The position numbers were made by a program, and so were the translations under genes. The notes under the pieces were generated by a model that saw only the letters and a list, made by a program, of their open reading frames with translations, was not told where the DNA came from and searched no databases. A DNA stretch of 64,000 nt from Scleroderma bovista. Its lineage: Eukaryota > Basidiomycota > Agaricomycetes > Boletales > Sclerodermataceae. Location: the NCBI GenBank assembly GCA_037178675.1, contig JAYMGJ010000016.1, positions 26,588 to 90,587 of the forward strand. Reading direction: 5' to 3'. Every line of letters starts with the position of its first letter. The stretch's first letter is position 1. Positions 22,301 to 35,926 of the stretch are shown in pieces.

Positions 22301-23348
22301 TTGGCGATATGCAGCGGTTCAACACGGTGGAACTTACACCGGCCACCAACGCGGGGGACGTTATCAAACTCATGGCTGGCCAAGGGATTCTCGACAGATC
22401 CGGGTCGTGGATGCTGTTTGAGTTGGCTCAAGACTACGGCATGGGTGAGTAGCTGTTATTTATAGTAGCTCTACATGGTGATATCCATTTTTAGAGCGCC
22501 CAATTCGGGATTTCGAAGTGTTGTTGGATGTCTCGTCTTCATGGAACAAGGACAAACTCCTGAATGCGTTCGTTATCAAACCCACGCCTTTGGCGAAGCT
22601 GCTGCGCCCGTCCGTGAGTTTCATTTCCGCTTTTGCGCAGCTGTTACTTGATCTTGCTGGATGGTGGCAGGCAATGCCCAACTACTCACCGACCCACAGA
22701 GGCTGGGTTGAATGGGAGAGTAAACGGGGCAAATGGAGCAAACGGTGGATGGAACTTAGAGAGCATGGCTTGTGGCTGTCTAAACGGGACACGGTCCGAG
22801 TATCGCGTTTGTCCAATAGCGAACTTCGCTGACGCCTTTGCTTCACATAGGGCAAGGATGAAATCTTCCTGTGTTCTGTATCGAATTTCGATGCGTATTC
22901 CGTCACTCGGCGATACAAGTCACCCAGGCCCTTCGTGTTCGCCGTCAAATCAACCGATCATCTTTCACTATTCGAGAACGCCGCGGATTACCTACATATG
23001 TTTGCATGTAACCCCAAGGAGGGTGAGACGTGGATGGAAGCCATTTTAGTTGCTCGTGTACGTAGAGTTCTTTCTTGCAGTCTAACCTTGTCTAATCCCC
23101 GCTTATCTTCCATCCAGTCATATGTACTCCATCAAGAAAGGAATGTACTTTATACGAAGTCAACAAGCGAAACCCATTCCCAAGCGAAGCCACTTTCCCG
23201 CTCTCGAACCAGGAAACAGTCTGTGTCAGGCCGTCCCGCTCAACCATTGATTAGCGTGCCGCCCCCGTTCAGCGTTTCGGCGACAACCCATCTGGTTTTT
23301 GAGCCTGGATCCCTTTTGGCAAAGCGGAATGGCGATCTGTCGCCGTGA
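19362..23348 (+). CDS. RA- and PH-domain adaptor protein (MRL/Grb7-like architecture)
   Basis: Large protein of about 1,100 residues. Exon 1 (MVPQMLERNAGCDQVSNPE...) splices in phase at 19502 to exon 2, giving LSQ-PHIPSSSPESVDSSSQ. A long Ser/Pro-rich, low-complexity region follows, with acidic blocks near 20800 and basic helix RQQLRDERQQRKLERAKSS near 21460. After it comes a Ras-association domain (QQRVFIGDMQRFNTVELTPA, LMAGQGILD, GSWMLFELAQDYGM, then LLDVSSSWNKDKLLNAFVIK) and a PH domain (RGWVEWESKRGKWSKRWMEL, FLCSVSNFDAYSVTRRYKSP, FVFAVKSTDHLSLFE, ETWMEAILVAR). The C-terminus is basic and Pro-rich, ending at 23346-23348. RA followed by PH is the arrangement of RIAM/lamellipodin and Grb7 adaptors, which link small GTPases and phosphoinositides to actin or signalling. 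In a fungus a role in polarity is plausible but inferred. Confidence 0.85.
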
Positions 23349-23700
23349 TGAAACTATCGATCCTTGCGCGTTGTCACGACCTTGTTCACTTCATCCTACC
23401 TGTATAATTTCACTGTCTCATTTATCAGATATCCGATATTGGATGTACTTATACCAGAACATTAGTGCTGTCGTAGGCGGCAGGCACCTTATTTACGGAG
23501 CATGCATACGAAAAGTCCGATTTCTGAGAGATGTCGACGACAAATTGTAGTGCTACTTGCCTCGCGCTACGTAGTCCCGTAGGGTGTCGGAGTTGTTGAG
23601 GCATTTTTCATCCGAACTTTGTTGCAAACAGGGTGATTTCTTCAACCATTTACCGCCATCTGCCGCACATATTTCGCATCCATATACCTCAGCGTCAACC
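23349..23700. other. Intergenic spacer
   Basis: 3' flank of the RA-PH gene and promoter of the next gene; nothing else recognised. Confidence 0.45.
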
Positions 23701-24784
23701 ATGTCTGATTATTTCTGGCCCAGGTCTCCTATCACCGAGCTCCACAAGTCATACATTACACAGATCCAATATTCCATCCACCAGGACGACGGTGGCTGTT
23801 GCCCCATCAAATACATGAACTTACTGGATGAAAAACCCAGTCTAGAACATCACGCTTATGTTCCTGCGTTCTACAAGGACCAGATCAAACGGTTTTTTTG
23901 GCGGCACTACCTCGTCATCACGTTGTATGAACATTATGAGCAGAAGAAGCTCCCAAAGTACATGGGATCCAATTTCTTACCCTACCTCCTCAATGTAATT
24001 GTCCACATGGACAATGTCATCGAATCAATCATACGCCCTTGCCAGACCATAGGACGTAGTGAAGTGAAAAACTATCGATCCCAGGACTTCGAGGATTACC
24101 TCATCGCAGAATACATTATTGGGCGCCATGATCCTAACACGATGGATGACTATAGAGATGTTGCAATGTCCAACATCGAACAGCTTCCCCTACCCCACAA
24201 TTCTGGTGAGTAGTACTATCACATTTTCCAGAGGATATCATCATTCATTTGGTGGCATGTCAGTCTGGGACAATGAGTATGCACGACGCCTTCCGCCACT
24301 CCTAAGTGGGTTTCACTATGATTATGACATCAATAGAGTCCCAAAGAAGGACTACAAGATACTCTTAAAAAGTGTCTTCGAATGGTACACCAAGAAGCTC
24401 GATATGGAGTGGTGTAAGTACTGCCTGTATAGCTATTCATTCATTTCTTATCTTCATATGACAGTGAAATCCACTGGAACATTGAGGACTGAAGGAGAGG
24501 GCATTGGTGATAAGAACCAGCATGAGGGTGCAGATGTGGGCATTGATGACAAGGACGAGCATGAGGGTGAGGGTGAGGGAAATCCTGGAATGGAGATGGG
24601 TGGTGGTGCCTCCCCTCCACCAAATCAACTTGCGATGGATGTTCACCGGTCTGCAGGGCAAAAGCGGTCGTGCGAAAGCAACGCCCAGTCCAATAGACCG
24701 CTAAAGACCCCACGTGTCACCTCTTTCCCTGTACTAGTGGGATTCGATGAGGAGTACGGAGCCTATCCCTTTCATAGAGTGTAA
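23701..24784 (+). CDS. Hypothetical fungal protein with repetitive acidic tail
   Basis: I do not recognise the family. Exon 1 starts MSDYFWPRSPITELHKSYIT and encodes an aromatic, tyrosine-rich globular region (PAFYKDQIKRFFWRHYLVIT, LYEHYEQKKLPKYMGSNFLP). Two short introns near 24207 and 24415 lead to FHYDYDINRVPKKDYKILL and then a low-complexity tail with repeated His-Glu-Gly and Asp-Glu units (NQHEGADVGIDDKDEHEGEG) and a basic KRPSC-like patch before the stop at 24782-24784. The regular codon structure and clean splice joints argue it is a real gene. It lies directly upstream of retroelement debris and may belong to a lineage-specific family. Confidence 0.6.
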
Positions 24785-24929
24785 GCCTGCAGTTTGTATT
24801 TTTATTTCTTTTCCTGCTTCTTGTCATGCGCCCTTGTCTCCTGATGAAACCTAACGCGATACGATCTTATATTGTCTCCGAGTCTTCAATTCATTGCATC
24901 ATCTGACCCTGTTGATTCAGTGGACCCTA

Positions 24930-25480
24930 GGAGTCTCCATCGAGTCCTCAGCAACGCACAAGTTCTTGGGTGTCATGCTGGACAACGTTGCTGGCAACAT
25001 GTGCAATAGTCACTGAGGGTGCAGTAAACACAATCCTCTCCAGACGCCTCTCGCCCGTGTCGTGGGGCAACTTACGCGCCAGTTATACCAAGCCGTCGCC
25101 ATACCAAAGATAACCTACCCCGCAGCGGTCTGGTTACAAGCAGCATTACACGAGACTGCGAGGATAAGAGCATAGCAAAGAAAATCGAATCAGCTCAAAG
25201 GACGGCAGAACTAGAAATAACTGGGGAAATGAGAACAACGCCAACCCTCCCCGCGCCTACTACCTCACTGTACAATAGGCGCTCTTCATATCAGCACACC
25301 ATCTCTCGAGCCTCCTGGCTGCCCATCAAGAAGATAGGGAAGAGAGATTCAAATGACGCTGCTCCACGCTGCTTCCCGGCTCCATCAACAATATGTTCGC
25401 GTGGTCCGATTCCCATTCGACGGCTCCGCATCGACCACATCGCGCTATCGCGTCCAAGATAGGCCTCTTTGATCTTTGCC
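24930..25480 (+). mobile_element. Decayed non-LTR retrotransposon (reverse transcriptase 3' region) fragment
   Basis: Broken frames retain motifs typical of the RT thumb/connection region of fungal LINE-like elements: HKFLGVMLDN, VGQLTRQLYQAVAIPKITYP followed by AAVW, and, after a frame change, QRTAELEITGEMRTTPT. Multiple in-frame stops separate them. No RT catalytic YxDD part or 5' end is present, so this is a dead remnant. Confidence 0.65.
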
Positions 25481-27772
25481 GTTCGACTGACGTTTACAGT
25501 TGCGAATTCCATTCTTCCTCGTCGACCTTTAGGTCCAATGACCTCACAGGAGCAATTTCGAGGCTTTGCAGGAGGTCTGGACGACACGGTAAGTCTTGCG
25601 ATTGCTAGTCTCGTTGCACGCGCTGAGTATCAGGAGCTAGCCGCGCTTCTTCGACTCGCGTCGAGTCGATGTCGCCGCCGCTCGGAGTGCCGCCCTTGCC
25701 ATCTCGAACGCGTGACTCGCAGTTCCAAGGACCTCAACGGCGTGCCTCCGTGGTTGGATGACGAACGCTTGGACAGCTCGATTTCATTTGTTTGAGTTTT
25801 GCGTCCTGAGCTTCACTCGACGCGTTCTGACATTCTTGTCATCGTTTCTAGTCGTCTTCGTGGGGCTTCCCATACTTGGCACATCCGCGTATGCTTGAGC
25901 GGTTCGAGTGGTTTCCGACGGTGTTTGACTCGTTTTCAGTCCATCTTGGAGCGCTACTAGGTAAATTTGGTGGTTTCAACTTCGTTCGGTGCATTCTGAC
26001 GACTGGCGGCGTGGTTTTAGTTGTTGTCGTGACCTGCACAGTGCTTGGCACATCCATGTGTATACTCAATGCGTTTTCATAGCTCCTAGAGCTATCCGAC
26101 TTACTCATACGCACCCTCGTGCCCCCAACGTACGCACGCGCGCAGCAGCTTCACAGCCATCCGACTGATTTTCTCAACGCTTACGAGCTTCCGTCGCCCG
26201 TTCGAACCGTCCGTGTGCCAAATTGACGCGTTCGACGCGTTCTCGTGAACGTTCGAGCCCCTTGCACTGCCGCTCGCACATCATACCAGCTTCCCCTGGA
26301 GCGGCACGCTGTGCGCTTCAGGTACGTCTCTCCTTCCGCTTTCGTTATTCTGATCGCCTTTACAGTAAAATTTCACTTGCTTCAACGACGGTGGGCATGC
26401 CATCGCGTCGCCGTCGTCGACTGTTAACGCCCACGACTTCCTTCGGCATCTCGCCACCTTGGCCACCTCATTCGTGCCCTCTGCCGTTACGATGACGCTC
26501 CTTGCTCCCTGTTTGCGCTCGAATGTCTCGCCTGCTCTTGGCAGCCCCCTCGACGCCTTTCTCGCGTCTTGGACGACCAATTAGGCATATCAGGTATGTT
26601 TTTTTAAAAAAAAAAAAACATTGCTGCTGCGGCGTTAACGTATCCACAGCGTTCGCATACAATTGTCGTCACGTCCGTGTGGCTATCCCCATCACCTCCC
26701 TCTACTGACTAATCCGTCCGTGTCGTGTGCGGTGGTTGGGCTTCTACGCGTCCACATTCGACGTTCACGGTTCCTGGACCATCATGGTCGAGCTGTTTGA
26801 ATGGTAAGTCCTCTTCGACTTCTGACAGCCAACTTTTTTCTGGAGTCCCACTCTTCCTGGCTAGAGCCTCCCTGTGCAACCACCACCATCTTTGCAAGCT
26901 CAAACCATCTCATCATAGTCCAATTCTTGCCCGACCCACTGATGGGACAAGTTTGTTGCTTCGTCATCACCGAAGTCGAGGACTTTGGCTCGACGATCCA
27001 CTCGCTTTCCCTCTCCAACCAAACTCTCCTTCGCAAGAAAGGATTTATGTTGATCAAGCGTATGCTGCACCAGTGCGCATCAGACTCGACGGGATCATCA
27101 TTTGTGAATGGTATCATACCTCCTCTAACAGACTTGAAAGATCATTGGATTGGATTGGTAAACGTGTAGTTGTGGTGATACACTTAGGTTGGTTCTCTCC
27201 GGTCGGTCCACCCTTATATACGTGAGTCCGGGAGGTGATACAGTAACAACACTCACAGCGCCGCTTTTCGACCGTCGACACAGCGAACAAGGGTGGTGGT
27301 AAAAGCACAGGATAAGCGAAACCCTTCTCCATGACACAGCGAACCAATGGACGTCAAATACAGCCTTATTGATCTCCCATGCGATTAATGCATCAGACAA
27401 TAAATCGAGTAGGAACGACTACCTTCTTCCGAGTCTTTAATCTGCCTAGGGAGATTGATCACTCCTGGTCATTAGAATCAATGGCCGTGTTCCGAATGGC
27501 TTCAGCCCAGGCTCGAGCGGATATGTGATACCCAAAGGGAGAGATGGTACAATAGTTTAGTGTCTGGAGATGAACAGATGGATCTACTGCCGCATAGAGT
27601 GTGCCATTGCTGCCACAAGGTCCATTTTTCATGCGGACCTTCCACACTCCTTGAAACCATGATATACATGGATGACGAAAAAAAAGCGCAGATGCAGTGA
27701 CCTTGTAATGTAATATACCGCTACATACATGAAATGGATCTAAAGAAAACAGTGCTTGACGCAGCGAGAAGC
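25481..27772. other. 2.3-kb stretch without a recognised gene
   Basis: Short open frames on both strands (for example 25469-25795 + and 25876-26082 + with a hydrophobic GGVVLVVVVTCTVLG run) lack recognisable families or good splice continuity. A T7/A12 homopolymer palindrome lies at about 26597-26620. A reverse frame at 27459-27660 (QTLNYCTISPFGYHISARAW) looks protein-like but could not be placed. The region is probably decayed repeat and pseudogene sequence adjoining the LINE fragment. Confidence 0.35.
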
Positions 27773-30009
27773 TCATGCTGATGTCTTTTGTTTTTTCTTC
27801 GCTGGCCCATCGTCATCCTTTGAAGTGGACTTCGTTTTAGGCTTAGGTTTCGGTCTGGGCTTTTGTTTTTCCTCGTCATCGATGTCCATGGCATCGTCGT
27901 CTTTCTTTGCCTTGGCTGGTTTCGGCTTGGGCTTCGCAGGAGCCTTCTTGGGTTCTTCGTCCTCGCCATCACCACCTTCCTTTGCCTTTACCTTTTTCTT
28001 GGTAAGCTTCTTGGTCTTAGGGCCCTTTGCGAGCTCCCGGTCGCCGCTTGCATCGGATGCAGTGACACCACCATCAGAAGCATCGGATTCGCTCTCTGTT
28101 GGCGACCCCTCGTCAGAAGATGATGCCTCAAAATCTTCATCTGGTACACAGTGTTAGTGTGATTAGTAAAACGAAAAAAAAAAAAAAAACGCGTGCAATA
28201 ATTCACCTTCTTCGCTATCTTCATCATCACTGCCAGTTCTCGGTCTTGGCCTTTCATCTCCACTGCTCGCTACACTCTGCATCTCCTCGTCAGAGTCACC
28301 ACCAGCCGCAGCAAGCATGTCTACATCGGGAACCATCTCGTTCTTCAATTTAATCTTCTTGTCCTTAAGATAGCCCTCAACCGGTTCATGTTCTTCCTTG
28401 TTAATAGATGTAAACGTATACTCTGGCCCAGTCTTGGTGATGATCTTGAGATCAAAGGTACGTGCCGCTGTAGCGCCCATGCTCGCGCCGACGCGGGAGA
28501 AGACGCATTGGTGAATATCAGAGAGCTCGATTAGCGTAGGTTGTTTGGAGACAAAGAAGATATATTTTTCGAGCATGAAAAGGTCACCCTGAACTGCCTT
28601 GAGGTTAGCTTTAATACCTGGGTGGCCATCACGACTGTGAGGTGTAAATCATTGGACCACCACAGCAGACGTAAGATTATGAGAACACACCTTTGGAAGC
28701 TACCCGAGCCGATTATCTTCTTTTTCGAAAGGGCACGGAAGACACCAGACACGACCTCGAATGTAGGGTCCTCGTAGTTCTTCTTTAATCTGTCGTATTT
28801 AGCTATCTCTTCTCTGCAGACTTGTCTCAGATGATAACTCGGCAGCGGGATGAGCACTAACGCACTCCGACATGTTAAGCTCGGCTGTCGTCTCTTCTTC
28901 CCTGGCAAACTGCATGACAAGGTATTGATACCTGGTCTGGCCTTGTCTAATTGGGGTGCTCAAGCCGAGCTACGGCGTCCCATCAGTCTCCAGAACTGGA
29001 AAAAATGCGCTAAGAGACATACAATAAACAATACATGCTGGTCATCCTTTGGAAGAAGGAATAACCTTGAAATGCTCGAATAGAGTATCTTGTAGTCATA
29101 CGTCTTGCCGCGCAGCCGGAGGTATTCAAAGGACATATCCAAGTCGTAACGTCCACGGGGTGTCAACACAAGAACCTCTTCGAAACTCAATACAAGATCT
29201 CCAGCGACTTGTCCGATTTCGGCCTTCTCCTTGATGGCATCGTGGAAGGCTTGGGCCGCGCTCACCTCTTCCCCCTCTTCATCATCAGATTTTTGTGAAC
29301 CCTCATCCGAGCCGCGTGCTCGTGTGTGGGTACCGGGCACGTGGAAACGAATTTCGACCATTTCGTCGGCAGCATTTCGTGAAGGCTTCTTGCCCGCCCC
29401 TCCTAAAGGTGCGAATTCTAACGACACTTCTGTTTTACCAGCAATGTTGGAGTTGGCAACGTCGGAGAGAGGTAGTTCGAAAACTGTCTTGTTTGAGACT
29501 AAGAAAGCGAGGTCCTGGCCTTTTCTGTCCTTAACGAAATGCATGAACTAGTACGGATATGAACTGCACCTTGAATATCTGTAATACCCCAGTTCCATCC
29601 TTTGAAGGTGACATCCTTCACCTCCAATGTTACAGCAAAATGTTGCTTGAGCAAGCTGGCCAGTTTGTCATGGTCCTAGGATGGGATAAAGTGTGAATCC
29701 TTTCAGAACATGCATTTCCCTACCTCCCGCATGAATCCATCGAATGTTTCTCTCCGCCTGTCCTTTAGTCCTACTCTGAGTTGAAAGTTCCTCGCTACAC
29801 GAAACCACTGGGCCCATTTTATGTCGCCTGCGGGAAGCGCAATCACCTTCTCGTTTTCCTCGCCTTTCCATGCCATTCCGCTGCCTGCAACGCGGAATTC
29901 TGTGCACGACAGTTTCAGTGCCCCGTGTCGAAGAGCAAGTGAAAGCGGACTTACTGCCAGCTTCCGGTGACAAGCCGTAGTATATCTTGTCGAACTGGGT
30001 CGTCGCCAT
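27773..30009 (-). CDS. POB3: FACT histone chaperone subunit Pob3/SSRP1
   Basis: Reverse-strand gene of about eight exons starting MATTQFDKIYYGLSPEAG. In order: the N-terminal dimerisation/PH region (GSGMAWKGEENEKVIALPAG, DIKWAQWFRVARNFQLRV, FDGFMREDHDKL, VKDVTFKGWNWG), the SSRP1 PH1 region (LAFLVSNKTVFELPLSDVAN, EVSLEF, VEIRFHVPG), DLVLSFEEVLVLTPRGRYDL, MSFEYLRLRGKTYDYKILY, LFLLPKDDQHVLF, and the Rtt106-like PH2 (VFRALSKKKIIGSGSF, IKANLKAVQGDLFMLEKYIF, DIHQCVFSRVG). The C-terminus is acidic then Lys/Pro-rich and ends KKKQKTSA. FACT reorganises nucleosomes during transcription and replication with Spt16. As usual for fungi there is no HMG box; that part is supplied by Nhp6. The basic tail after the acidic patch is longer than in yeast Pob3. 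Confidence 0.95.
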
Positions 30010-30226
30010 CGCGTCCAGCGGTTGAAGGTAGCTGCGTGTTGATAGATAGTATGGTCGGACAGAGTCAAGCCAGTGCGCATGCCAATTCGCCACTCAAATT
30101 TGTCATGCGATTTGACCGACGCGTCTTCCGAATCTTATCCTGGCCCGCCAGTGACGCAGTACTTCTTCAAGTCGCCGGACACAACCACTGTAGTATATCC
30201 CCGTCATAGATCGCGTGGATCGACCG
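30010..30226. promoter_or_regulatory. Divergent promoter of POB3 and alpha-actinin genes
   Basis: 217 bp separate the two start codons. An MCB-type ACGCGT lies at 30119-30124. FACT is needed in S phase, so a G1/S element would fit, but a single hexamer is weak evidence. The actinin 5' exon is itself uncertain and could extend into this interval. Confidence 0.35.
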
Positions 30227-33014
<2,788 letters not shown>

Positions 33015-33898
33015 CGATTTGTACCTTACATACTTATGCACATGGCATCACCTCGAATGTCCGTATTTGTTATGCAGTGGATAGACTAGCCATGGTCACC
33101 GTCTGGCATTACATATCACCCTCACTCTGCAACCTTCAAACCATTCGGTGATGTAGAGCTCGCAGAGGAGGATGCATCGTCTCCTGATTGGCATCCCTGG
33201 CTTGTAGTTGTTTCTACATGCGATAGTTTGTCCGTATGTCCACGCACACCTAGGAACACAAAAGCCCTCACCTGCTTGAAAACCTTCATTCACAAGGCAG
33301 AACGAAGATGTTCAAAAAAGAGTACTTAGCGCCGCCGGCCGACACATGCGGGACTTACATGCACCGTTTGTAAAAACCATGGAATGTTACCATTCCCTTA
33401 TCATTGCAAACGGTGGCAGTAGCTGTTGTCGTCGCCATCATTCGCAGTTGTGGTGGTGGTGGTCAGGTGGTTGTGTGCGAGGATGAGGTGATGTTTAGAG
33501 GTCTTATTGTCGAGGTGGTGGAGGGGGACAGACTAAGTAAATATGAACTCACCAAGAGCACTGTCAATGAGAGAGCTCTCGAGACGGTGGTGGGGGTCCG
33601 TCGAGAGATGATCTTGCTAGAGGGCAACTAGACAGTTATGTAGAAATGGCCAAGAGGGACCTCGAGAAGTACAAATTCGCGATGTGATCGGCTAATCTAT
33701 TCTTAGGACACCCCTTATGGGTGGTATTAGGGGCACTGGTAGCTACTAGGTGGCACCCCCCTAACCCTCACTCTCCTTACCACGTCTGAAAGATGGCTGA
33801 ACTTTTACTACGCTATGCGCTTGCTGCAGAAGGCTTGGCAAGCACTGTTACTCAACTCGGCAAGTGGAACCCCCGGTTCTAGTTCTAGGCGTTGGCTG
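33015..33898. other. Intergenic stretch with possible small reverse-strand ORFs
   Basis: A reverse-strand frame around 33296-33130 can be read as a small protein ending SASSTSPNGLKVAE, but start, splice sites and homology are all unclear. A purine-rich, GTGGTGG-containing run lies at 33440-33600. Part of a dispersed repeat (see 33785-33865) lies at the right end. Confidence 0.3.
33785..33865 (+). repeat. Dispersed short repeat, copy A
   Basis: Shares GCGCTTGCTGC and AGCACTGTTACTCAACTCGG, in the same order and similar spacing, with 48030-48118. Upstream of the DUF7330-type gene. No coding conservation between copies. Confidence 0.55.
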
Positions 33899-34797
33899 AT
33901 GGATATCACAACAGTCACCACCATCATGCCTCCAATAGAGCGTGCTCTCGCTGGTGATGCACAAGATCTAACAGGTCCCATGAAGGGTGTAGGTCATCTA
34001 GTATCCAGCACATGCTAGTGATCCAGCTTATGGAAGACACGACAGATCCAGGTCGACACCAAAGATAAACCACCAGCCTATGGTGTCTACCCACAGGGCA
34101 CACACCTGCCCACCTCCACCTCAGGAGCAGTAAACCCACTCACCAAGTTACCTTTGAAACCCACAAATTTCTTCTACATGAATGGAAACTATCCCAGTGC
34201 AAAGGGCACACTCATCATCGACCCATCGCTACGCATCCAAGAACCATATTTGCCTCCACTCAAAAATGCCAATTTTTGGGGTGGAGTCGGGAAGAAGACT
34301 TTGAATATGTATATAAATACATATGGGGATTTGGATCTTGATCTGTGGATTGTGGGTCGTAAGGACTTGGGCGTTGCACTCGACCCGAGACGAACGAGGA
34401 TGCATGTGGGTTCGAAGAACGGATCTCTGAATGTTAAAGTTGTGCGTTGTGCTGCTTGTCGCTCACTCTTGAAAGTGAACAATAACATCTGAGCCAGAAC
34501 GCAATTGAAAATATCCACCCCTTCACCCTCGAACTTGTCTCTCAAAACAGACCTATAACTGTGCTCATACCACGTTCGTTCCATGGGACTATCGAGCTGT
34601 CCTCAAGAAGAGGGCATTGTATGGTCTCAGAGAAGGTACTTAAAAACAGTGCATTTTTGAGTGCAGTGGATAGGAAGAAGACGTACTTGGTTGGTGATTT
34701 TTTGCCGATTATGTCTGGAACCAGGTCGGTGAAGCAGGCTCTTGACAAGTTGAGGGTTAAGGCAGGAGACAAGGTACTGGTTGAGTATGTTGATTAA
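33899..34797 (+). CDS. DUF7330-type basidiomycete protein
   Basis: The body reads VDTKDKPPAYGVYPQGTHLP, KPTNFFYMNGNYPSAKGTLI then IDPSLRIQEPYLPPL, NLDLDLW-type strands, VGSKNGSLNVKV, and, after an intron (donor GTGCGT near 34443, acceptor GCCAG), TVLIPRSFHGTIELSSRRGH and VDRKKTYLVGDFLPIMSG, ending KVLVEYVD. The order KPTNFLYI-like opening, GTW-IDP, SK-GSL, LPRSF-G, SxxHG, VGD and a final valine-rich strand is that of DUF7330 proteins, predicted all-beta and much expanded in mushroom genomes; their function is unknown. The 5' exon is uncertain: MDITTV at 33899 is used as a nominal start, but the join to the main exon near 34050 is not resolved. Confidence 0.58.
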
Positions 34798-35599
34798 AAG
34801 TCAGTTTCAAAAGTGGAGGTTTTTCGTCAGTTATTTTGCACCCAGTCTTGAAGCTGAGAATTGTGCGGGGATCTGGAAAGGAATTGCCGACTACTGAAAA
34901 ATAGTTAATTAAGAGGTCATCTGTGCTATTCTCTGCCAAATAGAACTCCCATATGGATGCCGCCTAAGCTTCTATGTGTAATGGTGTCCCTTCCCTCGTC
35001 ACCTTGTCTAACAAGGTCACTCCCACCCGAAATGTGTCAATATTTTTTGAACATCTGCAATCTTGTGTATTTCAGTGTCTGTTATAATGTCAAGTACGCT
35101 GCATTTGTTGTCAAATACCAATCTTTCGTATTCATTCTATCTCTGATTCAATCAGGATTGGTGAGCTAACAGAGATACATCAATTCTTACTATGACTACT
35201 ATATCATGCTCGTGCGTAATGGCTAATTGGTAGATGGTAGAATGACGATGTGACTGTGGTGTGGGTCATACGTGTTAGACAAGGTGTTTGCCGTCTGCGA
35301 CGGCGCTGTTTATAACAAATCGATCGAGGCACGACTGCTTGAAACGGATCCATAGGGTCGCGCAAGTGAAAGGATCTCTTGGAGCTCTGTGTAAGGGACA
35401 GCAAAGCCTACCCCTGACGACTTCGACTTGACAACTTCGACTCGACCGGCCTCACACTGAGTGCGATCTCCCAAGCTCGTTTCTGTGCGCGTCTGGAACA
35501 ACCACCCCCACTCCACAGAGCACACATCAATCTGGATAGAGCCCACACTTCCTGAAAACATAAACAAGTTCAGTACAAACCTTTTTCTTTAAAGACTTA
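34798..35599. other. AT-rich intergenic stretch
   Basis: Low-complexity, stop-rich sequence following the DUF7330 gene; no gene or repeat recognised. A reverse frame at 35310-35567 has no identifiable motif. Confidence 0.4.
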
Positions 35600-35880
35600 C
35601 ATGGCGCACTCCGCATAGGCGACTTCTGGTCATACATCCCTCTACATGCCCACATCGGAGCTCATTGTGTCCATTGCGGTAGCTCGCCAGAGTCCTTAGA
35701 CCATATCCTACTAGGCTGAGAGAATCCTGCTGCATCCTCCATATGGTGCCTATTCCAGCGAGCATGGCCCTCCACTTTCGGCACATACACTGGGTCTTAT
35801 CCTGGGATGCGGAAGCATTGCCCCTAACAATGGATGCAAGCCAAACAAAAGGGGATCGAACCATCGATATGAGGCATCAT
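35600..35880 (+). mobile_element. Decayed retroelement RNase H/3' zinc-knuckle fragment
   Basis: Forward frame reads HGALRIGDFWSYIPLHAHIG then AHCVHCGSSPESLDHILLG before a stop, and continues in degraded form. The pattern (ALRIG-x-x-W-x-x-IP, C-x-x-CG, E-S-x-x-HILL-C) is the C-terminal region of basidiomycete LINE-like polyproteins. It abuts the 3' end of the Mit_KHE1 gene. Confidence 0.6.
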
Positions 35881-35926
35881 GGATTGTCGACCTTCACTCG
35901 AAGCATTGATAATCAAACAGAAAGTG

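Noticed and set aside
20403..22431. Long reverse-strand frames opposite the RA-PH gene
   Set aside because: They are antisense shadows of a low-complexity Ser/Pro-rich exon; no splice or family support.
26590..26625. Run of seven T followed by twelve A, a possible terminator hairpin or retroposon tail
   Set aside because: It has no adjacent coding element or target duplication and is as likely a simple low-complexity tract.
27459..27776. 105-codon reverse-strand frame downstream of POB3 (QTLNYCTISPFGYHISARAW)
   Set aside because: It reads through the POB3 stop region in another frame, lacks a credible start, and no family could be named.
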